From: Flavimaribacter sediminis
GTDB taxonomy: Bacteria > Pseudomonadota > Alphaproteobacteria > Rhizobiales > Rhizobiaceae
DNA length: 64,000 nucleotides
Assembly (NCBI RefSeq): GCF_019492055.1
Contig: NZ_JAICBX010000004.1
Span: 548,029 to 612,028, forward strand
Direction of reading: 5' to 3'
Shown here: positions 8,486-18,088 of the stretch, one piece after another
Numbering within the stretch: the first letter of the stretch is position 1
Layout: every line of letters begins with the position of its first letter
The notes under the pieces: generated by a model
The model's input: the letters and a program-made list of their open reading frames with translations, nothing else
The model's database searches: none
Told to the model about the DNA's origin: nothing
Position numbers and translations under genes: made by a program

Positions 8486-9712
8486 TTGGCGGCTCAGGAA
8501 AATATCCAGGAACAGCCTTACGGCTGGGTCATCGTGGCGGTCGCCACATTGAGCCTCGCCCTGGGCTTTGGCGCGAATCTCTCGGTCACGGTCCTGATCG
8601 ATCCCTTTCAAACCGAATTCGGCTGGTCACGCGCTGAAATATCCATGGCCTACACCATGGTCACCGTTGGCGCTGCTTTCGGCGGTCTGGTCTGGGGCAG
8701 TCTTTCGGATCGCATCGGCGCCAGGCAGATTGCGATACTCGCCAGCGTCACGCTGGCCGGCGCCGTGGCGGCTGTCGGCTATCAGTCCAATCTCTATGCG
8801 ATATATCTTCTCTATCTGCTGATCGGCGGGGTCGGCTTCGCGGGACTCTTTACCCCGCTGCTCGCTCTGACCGGTCTGTGGTTCAGCCGGAGAAAAGGCA
8901 TGGCGATCGGCATCGCCACGGCCGGCGGCGCGCTGGGGCAGGGGCTCGTACCCTACGTGGCGCGATATATGATCTCGACCTGGGACTGGCGAACGGCCAT
9001 GCTCGCCCTCGGCGTCTGCTATCTCGTACTGCTGTTGCCCGCCATGTTCCTGCTCCGGCCGCCGCCGGTTCTCGTGCAATCCGGCGCGCAGGTGCGAAAA
9101 TCAAATGACAATCTCTGGGGAATGCCGCATACGATCACCATTCCATGGCTGTCCATCGCCGGGGTGTTTTGTTGTATCTGCATGGCGGCGCCGCTCATGC
9201 ACCTCGTGCCGCTCGGCACGGATTTGGGTCTGTCTCCGCAAACGGCGGCCGGCCTGCTGCTTGCGCTTATGGCGTCCGGTGTGGTCGGACGGATATTGTT
9301 TGGAACCATCGCTGACCGGGTCGGCGGTCTTCGCGCCTATTTTGTCGCCTCGATCGGCCAGACGGCGTCTGTTTTCTGGTTCACCCAGACGGCCTCGCTT
9401 CCGCTGCTCTACCTGCTTTCCATCGTTTTCGGGTTCTTCTTCTCCGGAGTCATGACCTGTTTGCTGATCTGCGCCAGGGAGGCTGCGCCTCTGCGCATCA
9501 CAGGTTTCGCAGTCGCCATCGTGGGTATGGCGGGCTGGCTTGGCATGGGAATTGGCGGCTTCCAGGCGGGATATTTCTACGACCAGCTCGGCACGTACAG
9601 CTACTCCTACGCTTACGCCGCGGCCGCTGGCGTCATCAATCTTGTGATCGTCGCGATCCTGCTTTGGTATCGGTCCGCCAGAAGCGGAATGCCTGAGCCG
9701 GCGGGAGCTTGA
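8486..9712 (+). CDS. MFS transporter
   Basis: Major facilitator of 408 aa with 12 predicted membrane segments; the loop between TM2 and TM3 carries GSLSDRIGARQI, the MFS signature. It is similar in build to the monocarboxylate/oxalate-formate antiporter-like group (YGWVIVAVATLSLALGFG start). The start was chosen at the TTG at 8486 because AGGAGG at 8473-8478 lies 7 bases before it; the longer frame beginning at 8435 gives an uncharacteristic N-terminus. Cotranscribed with the SDR gene upstream. It ends 9 bp before the convergent GNAT gene. Confidence 0.85.
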   Translation: MAAQENIQEQPYGWVIVAVATLSLALGFGANLSVTVLIDPFQTEFGWSRAEISMAYTMVTVGAAFGGLVWGSLSDRIGARQIAILASVTLAGAVAAVGYQSNLYAIYLLYLLIGGVGFAGLFTPLLALTGLWFSRRKGMAIGIATAGGALGQGLVPYVARYMISTWDWRTAMLALGVCYLVLLLPAMFLLRPPPVLVQSGAQVRKSNDNLWGMPHTITIPWLSIAGVFCCICMAAPLMHLVPLGTDLGLSPQTAAGLLLALMASGVVGRILFGTIADRVGGLRAYFVASIGQTASVFWFTQTASLPLLYLLSIVFGFFFSGVMTCLLICAREAAPLRITGFAVAIVGMAGWLGMGIGGFQAGYFYDQLGTYSYSYAYAAAAGVINLVIVAILLWYRSARSGMPEPAGA

Positions 9713-9721
9713 TCAAGTCGG

Positions 9722-10207
9722 TCAAAGGTTGGAGAAAGCCGGCGCGTATTCCACCGCGCCGGATGTCGCCGGAAGACGGTCTCCGTCAAGCGCCAACGCC
9801 ATGAAATGCGGGCCTGCATAGGGGGATTTGAAACCGTGCGCGGCTTCGATGGAGAATCCGAAGCGATTGTAATATTCGGGGTCGCCCAGCACAAACACTC
9901 CCTTCCAGTCGGCGCTTCTTGCGTCTGCAAGCGCACGCAGGATCAATTCGGCGGCTAAGCCGCGATTTCGGTATTCCGGCAGCACGGCGACGGGCGCAAG
10001 TCCCAAAGCCTTGAACGGCGCGCGCATCCGTGACAGCGCGACAAATGCGACAGGTTTTCCATCCTCCAGCGCAACAAGCATGATTTCCGCGTCGCCACGG
10101 GACCGCAGTTGGTCGACAAGACGCGCCTCGTCGGGCCCAGGAAAGCATTGCAGGAGAATGGCTCGGACGGCTGGCTCATCGATCGGTTCTTCAGGGCGTA
10201 TCTGCAT
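9722..10207 (-). CDS. GNAT family N-acetyltransferase (YhbS-like)
   Basis: Acetyl-CoA-dependent acyltransferase of 161 aa. The acetyl-CoA loop is VLPEYRNRGLAAELI, and the C-terminal LGDPEYYNRFGF segment is characteristic of the YhbS group. It lies 54 bp beyond the TetR-type regulator gene on the same strand and may be a read-through member of the 18857-9722 operon, but a functional tie is not evident. The target amine is unknown. Confidence 0.85.
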   Translation of the reverse strand: MQIRPEEPIDEPAVRAILLQCFPGPDEARLVDQLRSRGDAEIMLVALEDGKPVAFVALSRMRAPFKALGLAPVAVLPEYRNRGLAAELILRALADARSADWKGVFVLGDPEYYNRFGFSIEAAHGFKSPYAGPHFMALALDGDRLPATSGAVEYAPAFSNL

Positions 10208-10261
10208 GGCGGACAGCTTTAGCGGAGAGCCAGCCTCCTTTGCAATGCCCGGCAGGGCTCG

Positions 10262-11239
10262 CTATCTGGCGGCGGAAGCCGTGTCGACAAGACCGCTCAA
10301 GGTGAAGTCAACCACCTGATCGATATAGTCTTGCTCGCAAACGCCCTGCATTGCGAAAGGACGCAGAACCCAGATATCGCACATCGAGTCGATGAAATTA
10401 GCAGCGATCAGCTTGTTTGTCGGCCTGAATTCGCCGATTGCAATGCCTTCGGAGATGATATTCGCGATCTTGTCTACAATCTCGGCGTAGTCGTCCAGAA
10501 CGCGCCGCCGCGCCGACGGAGATAGCGATTTCAGCTCGCGGTTCATGACGCCGGATCCCTTCCTCACGGATCCGTTGACGTGAATCAGGCAATTGATCAC
10601 AGCCTTCAGCTTCTCCGTCGGCGGCAACTGAGCTTCGAAAACCGGCCTCGTGGAAATCCGGATACGTTGACAAAGGTGATGATATATCAGTTCAAGAACT
10701 TCTTCCTTGCTCCTGACATATTGATACATTGTCGGGACGTGCATCGAAGCTTCGCGGGCGATTTCCCGCATGGTGGAAGCTGCAAAGCCCTTTTTGGCCA
10801 TAACGCGGCAAGCCGCTTCGGCGATCAGTTCCCGCTTGTCGCCTGGCGCCGCTTTCTCGGCTGCTGGCGCGGACGCCGGAGCCTCTTCCGGCTCGGAAAC
10901 CTTCAATATTTTCACGGCAGGTTCGTCGTCGCTGGTCATCGACACAGACATTCGCGCGATTTGGCGAGCGTCCCGTGTTTCGGCGTGCAACTCCCAGGTC
11001 GCCACGCTGCCGCGTCGATCCATGAGACGCGCGGTAATGTCAAATTGCTCACTTGTTGCAACACAGGAGTTGTGAAGCACGAAATCCAGTACCGCGAATC
11101 CGTGCATGCATTCAGCTGTGCTGACGAGATCTTCGGCGCAGGCGACGATGGTGGAGGTCATGATCGTCTCGGACGATTGGTAGTCGGAGACACGATAGGT
11201 TTGCTTGATGCGCGTTCCGGCGGTGCTAAGCAAGTTCAT
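10262..11239 (-). CDS. TetR family regulator with an N-terminal hotdog-like domain
   Basis: Protein of 325 aa, far longer than the usual 200 for TetR. Residues 1-105 look like a thioesterase-type hotdog domain (acidic/small-residue helix near 35-52, then alternating strands around 62-102). A 25-residue Ala/Pro/Glu linker (about 113-135) follows, then a TetR helix-turn-helix at about 136-185 (FAASTMREIAREASMHVPTMYQYVRSKEE) and a C-terminal ligand domain. The gene ends an operon with an acyl-CoA ligase, so an acyl-CoA ligand read by the hotdog part is an attractive inference. Ribosome site GGAGG lies 7 bases before the ATG. The likely operator is at 18884-18899. Confidence 0.82.
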   Translation of the reverse strand: MNLLSTAGTRIKQTYRVSDYQSSETIMTSTIVACAEDLVSTAECMHGFAVLDFVLHNSCVATSEQFDITARLMDRRGSVATWELHAETRDARQIARMSVSMTSDDEPAVKILKVSEPEEAPASAPAAEKAAPGDKRELIAEAACRVMAKKGFAASTMREIAREASMHVPTMYQYVRSKEEVLELIYHHLCQRIRISTRPVFEAQLPPTEKLKAVINCLIHVNGSVRKGSGVMNRELKSLSPSARRRVLDDYAEIVDKIANIISEGIAIGEFRPTNKLIAANFIDSMCDIWVLRPFAMQGVCEQDYIDQVVDFTLSGLVDTASAAR

Positions 11240-11270
11240 GTCTTTTCCTCCACTTTGGCGGATAATTCGC

Positions 11271-12761
11271 TCAACTCAATTCGCGCGCCGCCCTTTCGAT
11301 GAGCAGTTTCCTGTCCGGCTTGTTTGTTCCGGCAAGAGGAATCGAGTCGACAAACCGGACATTGCGCGGATGGGAGAAAGCAGGTCCATTCGCGATCGTA
11401 AAGGCCTTTATGTCATCCTCGGTGAGGTTTGCGCCCTCACGCAAAACAACGAACGCGAACGGCGCCTGGCCCTTCAATTCGTGTGGAGCGGGCACGACGC
11501 TTGCCTGATGGACGCCGTCCATCATTTCTATCAGTTTCTCGACCTCTCCCGGCCAGACATTCTCTCCGCCAACGTTGAACATGTCGTCCGCGCGACCGAG
11601 AAAGTAGTAAAAGCCGTCATCGTCGCGGCGCATCAGGTCGCCGCTTCTGTACCAGCCGTCCTGCAGAACTTCGCCGGTTTTTTCGGAAAGATTGCGATAC
11701 CCTTCCATCACCATGGGGCTTCTTACGTAAAACACGCCCTGGTTGGGTTCGTCGCTTTCGAGGAGTTTCGTTTCCACGCCGCTTAAAGGGTATCCAAGCG
11801 AAAGCGCCGGGCGCGGGACGCCGTCAGGATGCGGGCCGAATGGAGAAGGGCCTCCTTCGGTCGTGCCGTAGCTGTTGTTGATTACTGAAGCCGGAAACAT
11901 TGCCTGCACTTTGTCGATTAACGCTTGCGTCAGCGGGGCGGACCCCATCGTTACATTGGTGACGCTGCTGAGATCGATATTGCCCAATCGTTCGGATTCC
12001 CTGGCCACCATCGCCAGCATCGTCGGAACGGAGGTCAGCCAGGTCACGCGATGATCGCCGATCGCTTTGGCATATTCGAGAGCATCGAAAGTCGGCAGAA
12101 GGACGACGCTGGCGCCCACCGCCAGAGCCGATTTGGCGCTGATGGTGGCGTTCATGTGGAACATCGGCGCGGCCACAATGTAACGATGATGCTGTTTGTC
12201 GTCGCCGGCCTTTGCGACGTGGTCGATTGACCACCGCTGTGAGGCGTGCGACAGCAACACGCCCTTGGGCAACCCTGTGGAGCCGGACGTGTACAGGATC
12301 ATGGCCAGTTCCCGCCCCTGGGGTTCGAACGTTTCGAACGGTCCGTGGTCGAGCAACGTCTCGAAGCCATCATCCCGGTGAAGGCTGAACGCCTGAACGC
12401 CTTCGGGAACCATCCCTGCGAAATCGGCCTGGACAAAGGCCGCCTTTATCTCCGAATCCTGGAAAATGTGGTCAATCACTCTCTGCGCAAGCTTGAATGA
12501 CATTGGAACTGCGATCATTCCGGCGCGCATCACGCCGAAATACGCGCTCAGGAATTCCCGGCTGTTCTGGCCGATCAGACCGACGCTGTCTCCGGCGACC
12601 AGACCTTTCTTGATCAGGCCCCGGGCTACGGCGTCGGCCTCGCGATCGAGCTCGATGTAGCTGGTTTCGCGTTGCCCGGCAGGTTTTGCAGGTTCTATCA
12701 AGGCAATCTTCTCGCCGAACGCGCCGGCGTCAAAGCATTTTCCAAGATTCCCGGACGACAT
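11271..12761 (-). CDS. AMP-dependent acyl-CoA synthetase/ligase
   Basis: Adenylate-forming ligase of 496 aa that activates a carboxylic acid to the acyl-AMP and then the CoA thioester. The P-loop is LYTSGSTGLPKG, the adenine motif is NNSYGTTEGG, and the hinge/A8 region reads YRSGDLMRRDDDGFYYFLGRADD followed by GGENVWPGEVE. The C-terminal catalytic lysine is in GTNKPDRKLL. It sits between an alcohol dehydrogenase gene and a TetR-type regulator gene in a single operon with a sugar-type ABC importer, so the acid is probably derived from the imported compound. The chain length is not predictable by eye. Confidence 0.9.
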   Translation of the reverse strand: MSSGNLGKCFDAGAFGEKIALIEPAKPAGQRETSYIELDREADAVARGLIKKGLVAGDSVGLIGQNSREFLSAYFGVMRAGMIAVPMSFKLAQRVIDHIFQDSEIKAAFVQADFAGMVPEGVQAFSLHRDDGFETLLDHGPFETFEPQGRELAMILYTSGSTGLPKGVLLSHASQRWSIDHVAKAGDDKQHHRYIVAAPMFHMNATISAKSALAVGASVVLLPTFDALEYAKAIGDHRVTWLTSVPTMLAMVARESERLGNIDLSSVTNVTMGSAPLTQALIDKVQAMFPASVINNSYGTTEGGPSPFGPHPDGVPRPALSLGYPLSGVETKLLESDEPNQGVFYVRSPMVMEGYRNLSEKTGEVLQDGWYRSGDLMRRDDDGFYYFLGRADDMFNVGGENVWPGEVEKLIEMMDGVHQASVVPAPHELKGQAPFAFVVLREGANLTEDDIKAFTIANGPAFSHPRNVRFVDSIPLAGTNKPDRKLLIERAARELS

Positions 12762-12779
12762 AGCTGAATGCCTTTCTAC

Positions 12780-13790
12780 TTACTGTGGTACCGTGAGGAC
12801 GACCTTGCCCGTCACCTTGCGATCGTGCAGGTCGCGCATGGCGGATTGAACGTCGGACATCGGAACGACGCGATCGATCACCGGATCCAGTTCCCCTTTG
12901 GCGATCATGTCCAGCATCCTTTCATGATCGGATTGCCGCCAGCCATTCGACCCGATGATCGTTTGCTCGAAAGACCAGATATAGCGAATATCTGTTTTGG
13001 GATCATAGCCCGCCGTCGCGCCGCAGGTGAGAATGCGTCCATCGCGCTTAACGACCTTGAAACACTCCGCCCAACTGTCGCCGCCGGAATAGTTGACGCA
13101 CACGTCTACGCCGCCTGTCGGTCCTTTGGTGCGCGGTTTCCCGAACTTGTCTATTACAAAGTCGACATAGCTGGTCTCGCTGGCGTCCACCACGTCGTCC
13201 GCGCCTATGGCTTTGAGCTTTTCCGCCTTGTCCTTGCTGCTCGTCACCGCGATCACGTGGCAACCAGCCGCCTTGGCCAACTGGATGCAGCACGTGCCGA
13301 CGCCGCCGCTTGCGCCGAGTATCAGTATGCTCTCCCCGCTTTTGACGCCGCCCCTTGAAAACAGCATGCGATAGGCGGTCGCATAGGCCGTTGGCAGGCA
13401 TGCCGCCTGAACGTCGGTCACGTCGTCGGGTATCGGCAGGATCTGGCTCTGGTCGACGGCGATGAACTCGCACATTCCGCCTCTCAGCGTTTCGCCCATC
13501 ATGCCGCGATCATTGCTTGGATTGATCGCCACGCGCTGCCCGAGAGAGAATTTGCTTTGATCGACGTCCGGTCCGAATTCGACGACTTCCGCTGATATGT
13601 CTGCGCCCGGAATCATCGGAAGAGGGGTGCGAAGTCCCGGAATCCCGCGCATCACCATCGGATCGAATCCATTGAGGGAAACCGCCTTGACGCGAAGCAG
13701 CAATTGTCCCGGACCGGCTTCGGGCTGCGGAATTTCGGCTTCCTGAAGGTTTTCGAACGGTCCGTGTTCGTTGAAGACAATTGCGCGCAT
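12780..13790 (-). CDS. Medium-chain alcohol dehydrogenase / quinone oxidoreductase-like
   Basis: MDR superfamily NAD(P)H-dependent enzyme of 336 aa. It has the N-terminal GroES-like fold with PGADISAEVVEFG and the nucleotide-binding SILILGASGGVGTCCIQLAK (about 150-169). The classic catalytic and structural zinc cysteines are missing, so it belongs with the quinone oxidoreductase-like branch. Neighbours on the same strand are the ABC ATPase (15 bp upstream) and the acyl-CoA ligase (19 bp downstream). A role in oxidising or reducing the imported substrate before CoA activation is inferred. Confidence 0.87.
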   Translation of the reverse strand: MRAIVFNEHGPFENLQEAEIPQPEAGPGQLLLRVKAVSLNGFDPMVMRGIPGLRTPLPMIPGADISAEVVEFGPDVDQSKFSLGQRVAINPSNDRGMMGETLRGGMCEFIAVDQSQILPIPDDVTDVQAACLPTAYATAYRMLFSRGGVKSGESILILGASGGVGTCCIQLAKAAGCHVIAVTSSKDKAEKLKAIGADDVVDASETSYVDFVIDKFGKPRTKGPTGGVDVCVNYSGGDSWAECFKVVKRDGRILTCGATAGYDPKTDIRYIWSFEQTIIGSNGWRQSDHERMLDMIAKGELDPVIDRVVPMSDVQSAMRDLHDRKVTGKVVLTVPQ

Positions 13791-13804
13791 GGTTTATCTT
13801 CTCC

Positions 13805-14935
13805 CTAAATGGTTTTGATTTGTTCTTTGTTCAGGCCGTGTCTCAAGACTTCCCCGGTTTCCGGGTGAAACACGCAGAAATCCGACGGGTCGATATTGAC
13901 ATGGACGAGGCTGCCTTCAGCGACGCTGTCCGGGACCCGTCCGACCAGCCTGAGCTCAAGCCCGTCCGCCACCTGCAGATGGCATTCGTCTTCGAGCCCC
14001 AGTGGTTCCTTCAAGCTGAGTGTGGCTTCCAGCAGCGCTTCATCGGCCGGAACGAGCTTCAAGGCCTGAGGTCGTGCGCCCAGTCTCACCGTTGTCAGTC
14101 CTGACAGAGCCTGTGCGTCTTCCCGTGAGATCGGAACGGATACTCCCGACCAGCTCAGACGCGGCGCGTCGGTCGGCCCCTCGAGGCTGGCGTCCCATAC
14201 GTTCATCGCCGGCGTGCCGATAAAGGTCGCCACGCTTTCGCGCGCCGGATAGCGAAATACGCTCCTTGGCTGGTCGACTTGGACGGCTTTTCCGCCTTCC
14301 ATGACGGCGATGCGCGACGACATCGTCATTGCTTCGACCTGGTCGTGCGTCACGTAAATGATCGTCGAGTTGATCCTGCGGTGAAGGCGCAATATCTCGC
14401 TGCGCATCTCGGTGCGAAGCCGTGCGTCGAGCGCCGAAAGCGGCTCGTCAAGCAGCAGAACCTTCGGTTCCCGCACGATTGCGCGGCCGATGGCGACGCG
14501 TTGCTGCTGCCCGCCGGACAGTTGCACCGGCTTCATCGCCAGCTTGTCGCTGATGGACAGCAATTCCGCCGTGCGTTCGACCCTCTCGTCGATTTCCTTT
14601 TTGGGCACGCGCGCGACCTTGAGTGAATATCCGATATTCTCCCGGATCGACATATAGGGAAACAGCGCGATGTCCTGGAAGACCATGCCGATATCGCGGC
14701 CTTGCGTCGGAATTCCGGTGACGTCCTCCTTGTCGAAAAGGATTCGACCGCTGCTGACGCTTTCAAGGCCGGCGATCATGCGGAGCGTCGTCGTCTTGCC
14801 GCATCCCGACGCCCCGACAAATGTGAAAAATTCGCCAGGGCCGATCTCGAGGGACAGGTCATCGACGGCGTTTATCGACTTTGCGCCTTGGGAGAAGGTC
14901 TTGGTTACATGTTCAAGGGTAAGTCCGACAGACAT
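13805..14935 (-). CDS. ABC transporter ATP-binding protein, MalK/UgpC type
   Basis: ATPase of 376 aa with Walker A GASGCGKTT, signature LSGGQQQRV, Walker B VLLLDEPLSALD, H-loop VTHDQVEA, and a C-terminal TOBE region (about 240-376). Length and domain order are those of MalK/UgpC subunits of carbohydrate importers. It follows the two permease genes with 12 bp spacing. It should energise the MalFG-type pair at 14948-16680 with the binding protein at 16739-18088. Confidence 0.93.
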   Translation of the reverse strand: MSVGLTLEHVTKTFSQGAKSINAVDDLSLEIGPGEFFTFVGASGCGKTTTLRMIAGLESVSSGRILFDKEDVTGIPTQGRDIGMVFQDIALFPYMSIRENIGYSLKVARVPKKEIDERVERTAELLSISDKLAMKPVQLSGGQQQRVAIGRAIVREPKVLLLDEPLSALDARLRTEMRSEILRLHRRINSTIIYVTHDQVEAMTMSSRIAVMEGGKAVQVDQPRSVFRYPARESVATFIGTPAMNVWDASLEGPTDAPRLSWSGVSVPISREDAQALSGLTTVRLGARPQALKLVPADEALLEATLSLKEPLGLEDECHLQVADGLELRLVGRVPDSVAEGSLVHVNIDPSDFCVFHPETGEVLRHGLNKEQIKTI

Positions 14936-14947
14936 TTCTAACCTTTG

Positions 14948-15769
14948 TTATTTGCCGATTGCGAAGCCGCGCATCAGGTAGCGCTGCATCAGGAACACGA
15001 GGGCAAAGGTGGGAAGCGACACGATCAGCGAAGAGGCCATGATCAAGCCCCAGTGGATGGCCGATTGCTCGACGAACGTGGCGAGGCCCACCGGAAGCGT
15101 GAACATGCTGATATCGGTTTGCAGGATGAACGCGAATGCGAAGTCGTTCCACGACAGCGCGAAGGCGAAAATTGCAGCCGATATGATTCCGGGCATCGCG
15201 CTTGGCAGGAGAACTTCACACAGCGCCCGAAACCGGCTGGCGCCGGATGTCCAGGCTGCTTCTTCCAGGGAACGCGGCACGACCTGGAAGTACTGCCACA
15301 TGATCCAGATATTGAGAGGCAGTGATATCGAGACGTGCGCGAGTATCAGCCCGGAATAGGAGTTTCTCATCCCGAGCGTCGAGAACATCAGATAGAGCGG
15401 GATGGCGAGCAGGATCGGCGGGAACATGTAGGTCCACAAGGTCGCCGCGGCGAACAGGTTCTTGCCTCTGAAGGCAAAACGACTGAGCGCATAGCCCGCC
15501 AGCGTCGCCGCCACGACATTGATGCAGACAGCGCCGGCGGCCACGATCAGGCTGTTTTTGAGAAACGTCAGAAACTGCGTTGCGGAAAGCAGTTCGATCA
15601 GGTTCTCGAGCGAGTAGCTCGTGCGAAGCAACGGGTAGGGCGGCTTGAACAGTTCCGCCCGCGGCGTCAGGGCCGTCGTCGCCATCCAGTAGAGCGGAAA
15701 GACGACGAATATCATGCCGACGGACAGCCACATGAACCGCATCCATCGCACGACAAAATGCGCTGTCAT
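14948..15769 (-). CDS. ABC transporter permease, MalG type
   Basis: Inner-membrane permease of 273 aa with six membrane segments. The EAA loop reads EEAAWTSGASRFRALCEVLLPSAMPG, which docks to the ATPase. The ATG at 15769 overlaps the stop of the upstream permease gene by 4 bases (ATGA), showing translational coupling; the longer frame reaching 16633 merely overlaps that gene. Half of a carbohydrate-type heterodimeric channel. Confidence 0.92.
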   Translation of the reverse strand: MTAHFVVRWMRFMWLSVGMIFVVFPLYWMATTALTPRAELFKPPYPLLRTSYSLENLIELLSATQFLTFLKNSLIVAAGAVCINVVAATLAGYALSRFAFRGKNLFAAATLWTYMFPPILLAIPLYLMFSTLGMRNSYSGLILAHVSISLPLNIWIMWQYFQVVPRSLEEAAWTSGASRFRALCEVLLPSAMPGIISAAIFAFALSWNDFAFAFILQTDISMFTLPVGLATFVEQSAIHWGLIMASSLIVSLPTFALVFLMQRYLMRGFAIGK

Positions 15770-16680
15770 CGGTTCACCTCGATTTCCTTCGTCGGATTGA
15801 AATACTTGAAGTAGATCAACGATACGACCAGCAGAATGACAAACATGACGAAGCAGCCAGCCGCCGCCCGCCCGAAATTGAAATCCTGGAACGCGATCTT
15901 GTAGACGTAGATCGGAAGGGTTTCCGTCGCCTGCAGGGGGCCGCCCTTGGTGATGATCCAGATCAGGTCGAACTTGTTGAACATCCAGATGCCGCGCAAC
16001 AACGCGATAAGCAGCAGCGTGGTCCGAAGATTTGGCAGGGTGACGTCCACGAAACAGCGCCAGGTTCCGGCGCCGCAGCTTCGGGCTGCTTCGTAAAGGC
16101 GCGGATTGATGGACTGCAGCCTGGCGAGGATCAGCAGGACGGCGAAGGATCCGTACTGCCATCCGGTGGTCACGATGATCGATGTCATCGCCACGTCCAG
16201 GCCGCCGAAGAAGTTGATGGGACGCTCCACGACGCCCCAGGAAAGCAGGATCTGGTTCACGACCCCGAATTCCGGATTGAGGATCCAGCGAAATACCAGC
16301 CCGATGACGATCGTCGGAAGAAGATAGGGCAGTATGACCAGGCTGCGCATGATCGCCCGGCCGCGTATCGCTTCGTTGAGCAAAAGCCCGAAGAACAGAC
16401 CGAAGGCGAGCTGGAACCCGACGGAGCCAAGGGTGAACACGATGGATTTGCCAAGCGCCGCCCAGAGATCGTCGCGCTTGAGCAGCCAAAAGAAATTCTT
16501 CAGGCCGACGAAATCCATATCCGGGTTGAAGGCGGTCTTGTTGTAAAACGCGAGCGTCAGTGCGTAGATGATCGGAATATAGGCCGTCAGCAGAAGCAGT
16601 ATAAGCGCCGGGCCGATCGCGGCGGCGACCCATCCACCTTCGCGGGGGCTATCTGAAGTCGACATTTGGGCTGCCTGCAT
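15766..16680 (-). CDS. ABC transporter permease, MalF type
   Basis: Inner-membrane permease of 304 aa. Six membrane segments start near residue 20 and the EAA loop is YEAARSCGAGTWRCFVDVTLPNLR. The first periplasmic loop is short, as in UgpA/LacF-like proteins and unlike true MalF. It pairs with the MalG-type subunit encoded just downstream. Confidence 0.92.
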   Translation of the reverse strand: MQAAQMSTSDSPREGGWVAAAIGPALILLLLTAYIPIIYALTLAFYNKTAFNPDMDFVGLKNFFWLLKRDDLWAALGKSIVFTLGSVGFQLAFGLFFGLLLNEAIRGRAIMRSLVILPYLLPTIVIGLVFRWILNPEFGVVNQILLSWGVVERPINFFGGLDVAMTSIIVTTGWQYGSFAVLLILARLQSINPRLYEAARSCGAGTWRCFVDVTLPNLRTTLLLIALLRGIWMFNKFDLIWIITKGGPLQATETLPIYVYKIAFQDFNFGRAAAGCFVMFVILLVVSLIYFKYFNPTKEIEVNR

Positions 16681-16693
16681 TGTCTGAATAATG

Positions 16694-16721
16694 GGGACGG
16701 CGGCTTGTGACCCGCCATCCC
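16694..16721 (-). terminator. Intercistronic hairpin behind the binding-protein gene
   Basis: GGGA-C-GGCGG pairs with CCGCC-A-TCCC (nine pairs, one mismatch) between the binding-protein stop and the MalF-type start. Such stem-loops commonly stabilise the abundant binding-protein mRNA or attenuate downstream expression; neither is proven here. Confidence 0.5.
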
Positions 16722-16738
16722 GTTGCGTCGTGTCGCGA

Positions 16739-18088
16739 TCAGAGGTCGCTCATCTTTTCACGAATCTTGTCGGCTGCTTCCTTGACGACGGATTCAGCAT
16801 CCTGACCGCCGATATTCATCGCCGCGAGCATCCAGCCGCCGAGACTGTCATTCTGGTAAAGACCGACATATTTGTTCAGCTTGTCGCCATCCCAGTAGTA
16901 TGGCGCCCGGCCTTTGCCCCAGATGCTGTCGAGGAACTCGAGCACGTCCATTCGCTGCTGGATGACGTCGTTATCCATATAGGCTTCCGAATTCAGCACT
17001 TCCTGCTTGGCGGGGATGATGTGCAGCGGCACGGAGTGCAGCCACTCGATATAGGCGGGGTGGTTCATGAAGAACTTCACATACTGCTTTGCGCCGTCTT
17101 CGTTCGAGCCTTTGCCGACGTGGAAACCCTGAACCGACAGATAGTAGTTGTCCGTCGCCTTCGCGGGCAGCGAAATCGGCTTCGTCAACGGCGCGAGATC
17201 AGGCGCGTTCGACATGGTCTGCTCCAGCAGGCGCGCGCCGACGTAGTAGCTGTTGGCGACGCGTCCGGTGAAATACTGACTCATCAGGTCGCCCCAGCTG
17301 TAGTTCGAGCCTTCCGGCGCAAACTTGTGAGCCTTGTTCAGGAACTCAAGCGTCTCGACCACCTTGCCCATATTGTCGCCCTGGTCGAGGTAGACTTCAT
17401 ACTCGCCGTCATCGCCCATTTTGAACCAGTGAGCGTCGTTCTTCTGCATCATGGTCTCCATGAGCAGGTGAGACGCGCCGCTCTGGGCGGAGGGGACGAT
17501 ATTGCCGTACATGGCGGGCGGATTGTTCAGTTTTTCGCTGACCGCGAGGTAGCTGTCCCAATCAGCATAGGGGTCCAGACCAGCCTCGTCGTAAAGGTCG
17601 GAACGATACCAGCCGTAGACGAATTGCTGGCTGGTGGCGACGGATCGATCGGCGCCGTCGACCACGAGGCGCAGATTGTCGGGAATTCCAAGATCCGTCA
17701 CGAGATCGCTGACATCCGCAAGCTGACCCTGAAGCGCGACCTCCATTGCCGAACCGGCGCCGTACCAGACAAGTTCGGCTGGCGTTCCCGAGGCGATCAG
17801 CGTCGCAACGCGCTGGGCGATGTTCTCAAATCCCGGATACTCCATGGTGACTGATATGCCGGTTTCGGCTTCGAAGTCGGCGTTGATCTTGTCGTAGACG
17901 GCCTGCGCCTTCGGATTGGATTCCTCGCTGACAAACGTGATTTTCTTCGCATCCTGCGCCCAGGCCGCCCGCGATATGATCGAGGGCGCTGCCAAACCCA
18001 GCCCAAGATAGGCGCTGCTGCGCAAGACGCTGCGACGCGACGTTTTCAATTGGCGAAAAACTCCCGGTAATTCTGTCTTCTTGGTCAT
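16739..18088 (-). CDS. ABC transporter substrate-binding protein (extracellular family 1), Tat signal
   Basis: Periplasmic binding protein of 449 aa. The N-terminus carries a twin-arginine type signal (SRRSVLRSSAYLGLGLAAP, cleavage after about AAWA at residue 43), which implies export of a folded protein. The family is the UgpB/MalE-like group 1 proteins that bind sugars, polyols or related compounds. It is second in the operon after the VOC gene. With an acyl-CoA ligase and an alcohol dehydrogenase downstream, the ligand may not be a plain sugar. Confidence 0.9.
   Translation of the reverse strand: MTKKTELPGVFRQLKTSRRSVLRSSAYLGLGLAAPSIISRAAWAQDAKKITFVSEESNPKAQAVYDKINADFEAETGISVTMEYPGFENIAQRVATLIASGTPAELVWYGAGSAMEVALQGQLADVSDLVTDLGIPDNLRLVVDGADRSVATSQQFVYGWYRSDLYDEAGLDPYADWDSYLAVSEKLNNPPAMYGNIVPSAQSGASHLLMETMMQKNDAHWFKMGDDGEYEVYLDQGDNMGKVVETLEFLNKAHKFAPEGSNYSWGDLMSQYFTGRVANSYYVGARLLEQTMSNAPDLAPLTKPISLPAKATDNYYLSVQGFHVGKGSNEDGAKQYVKFFMNHPAYIEWLHSVPLHIIPAKQEVLNSEAYMDNDVIQQRMDVLEFLDSIWGKGRAPYYWDGDKLNKYVGLYQNDSLGGWMLAAMNIGGQDAESVVKEAADKIREKMSDL

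Noticed and set aside
16691..17854. 387-residue plus-strand frame
   Set aside because: Antisense of the binding-protein gene; composition follows the complementary strand of that gene.
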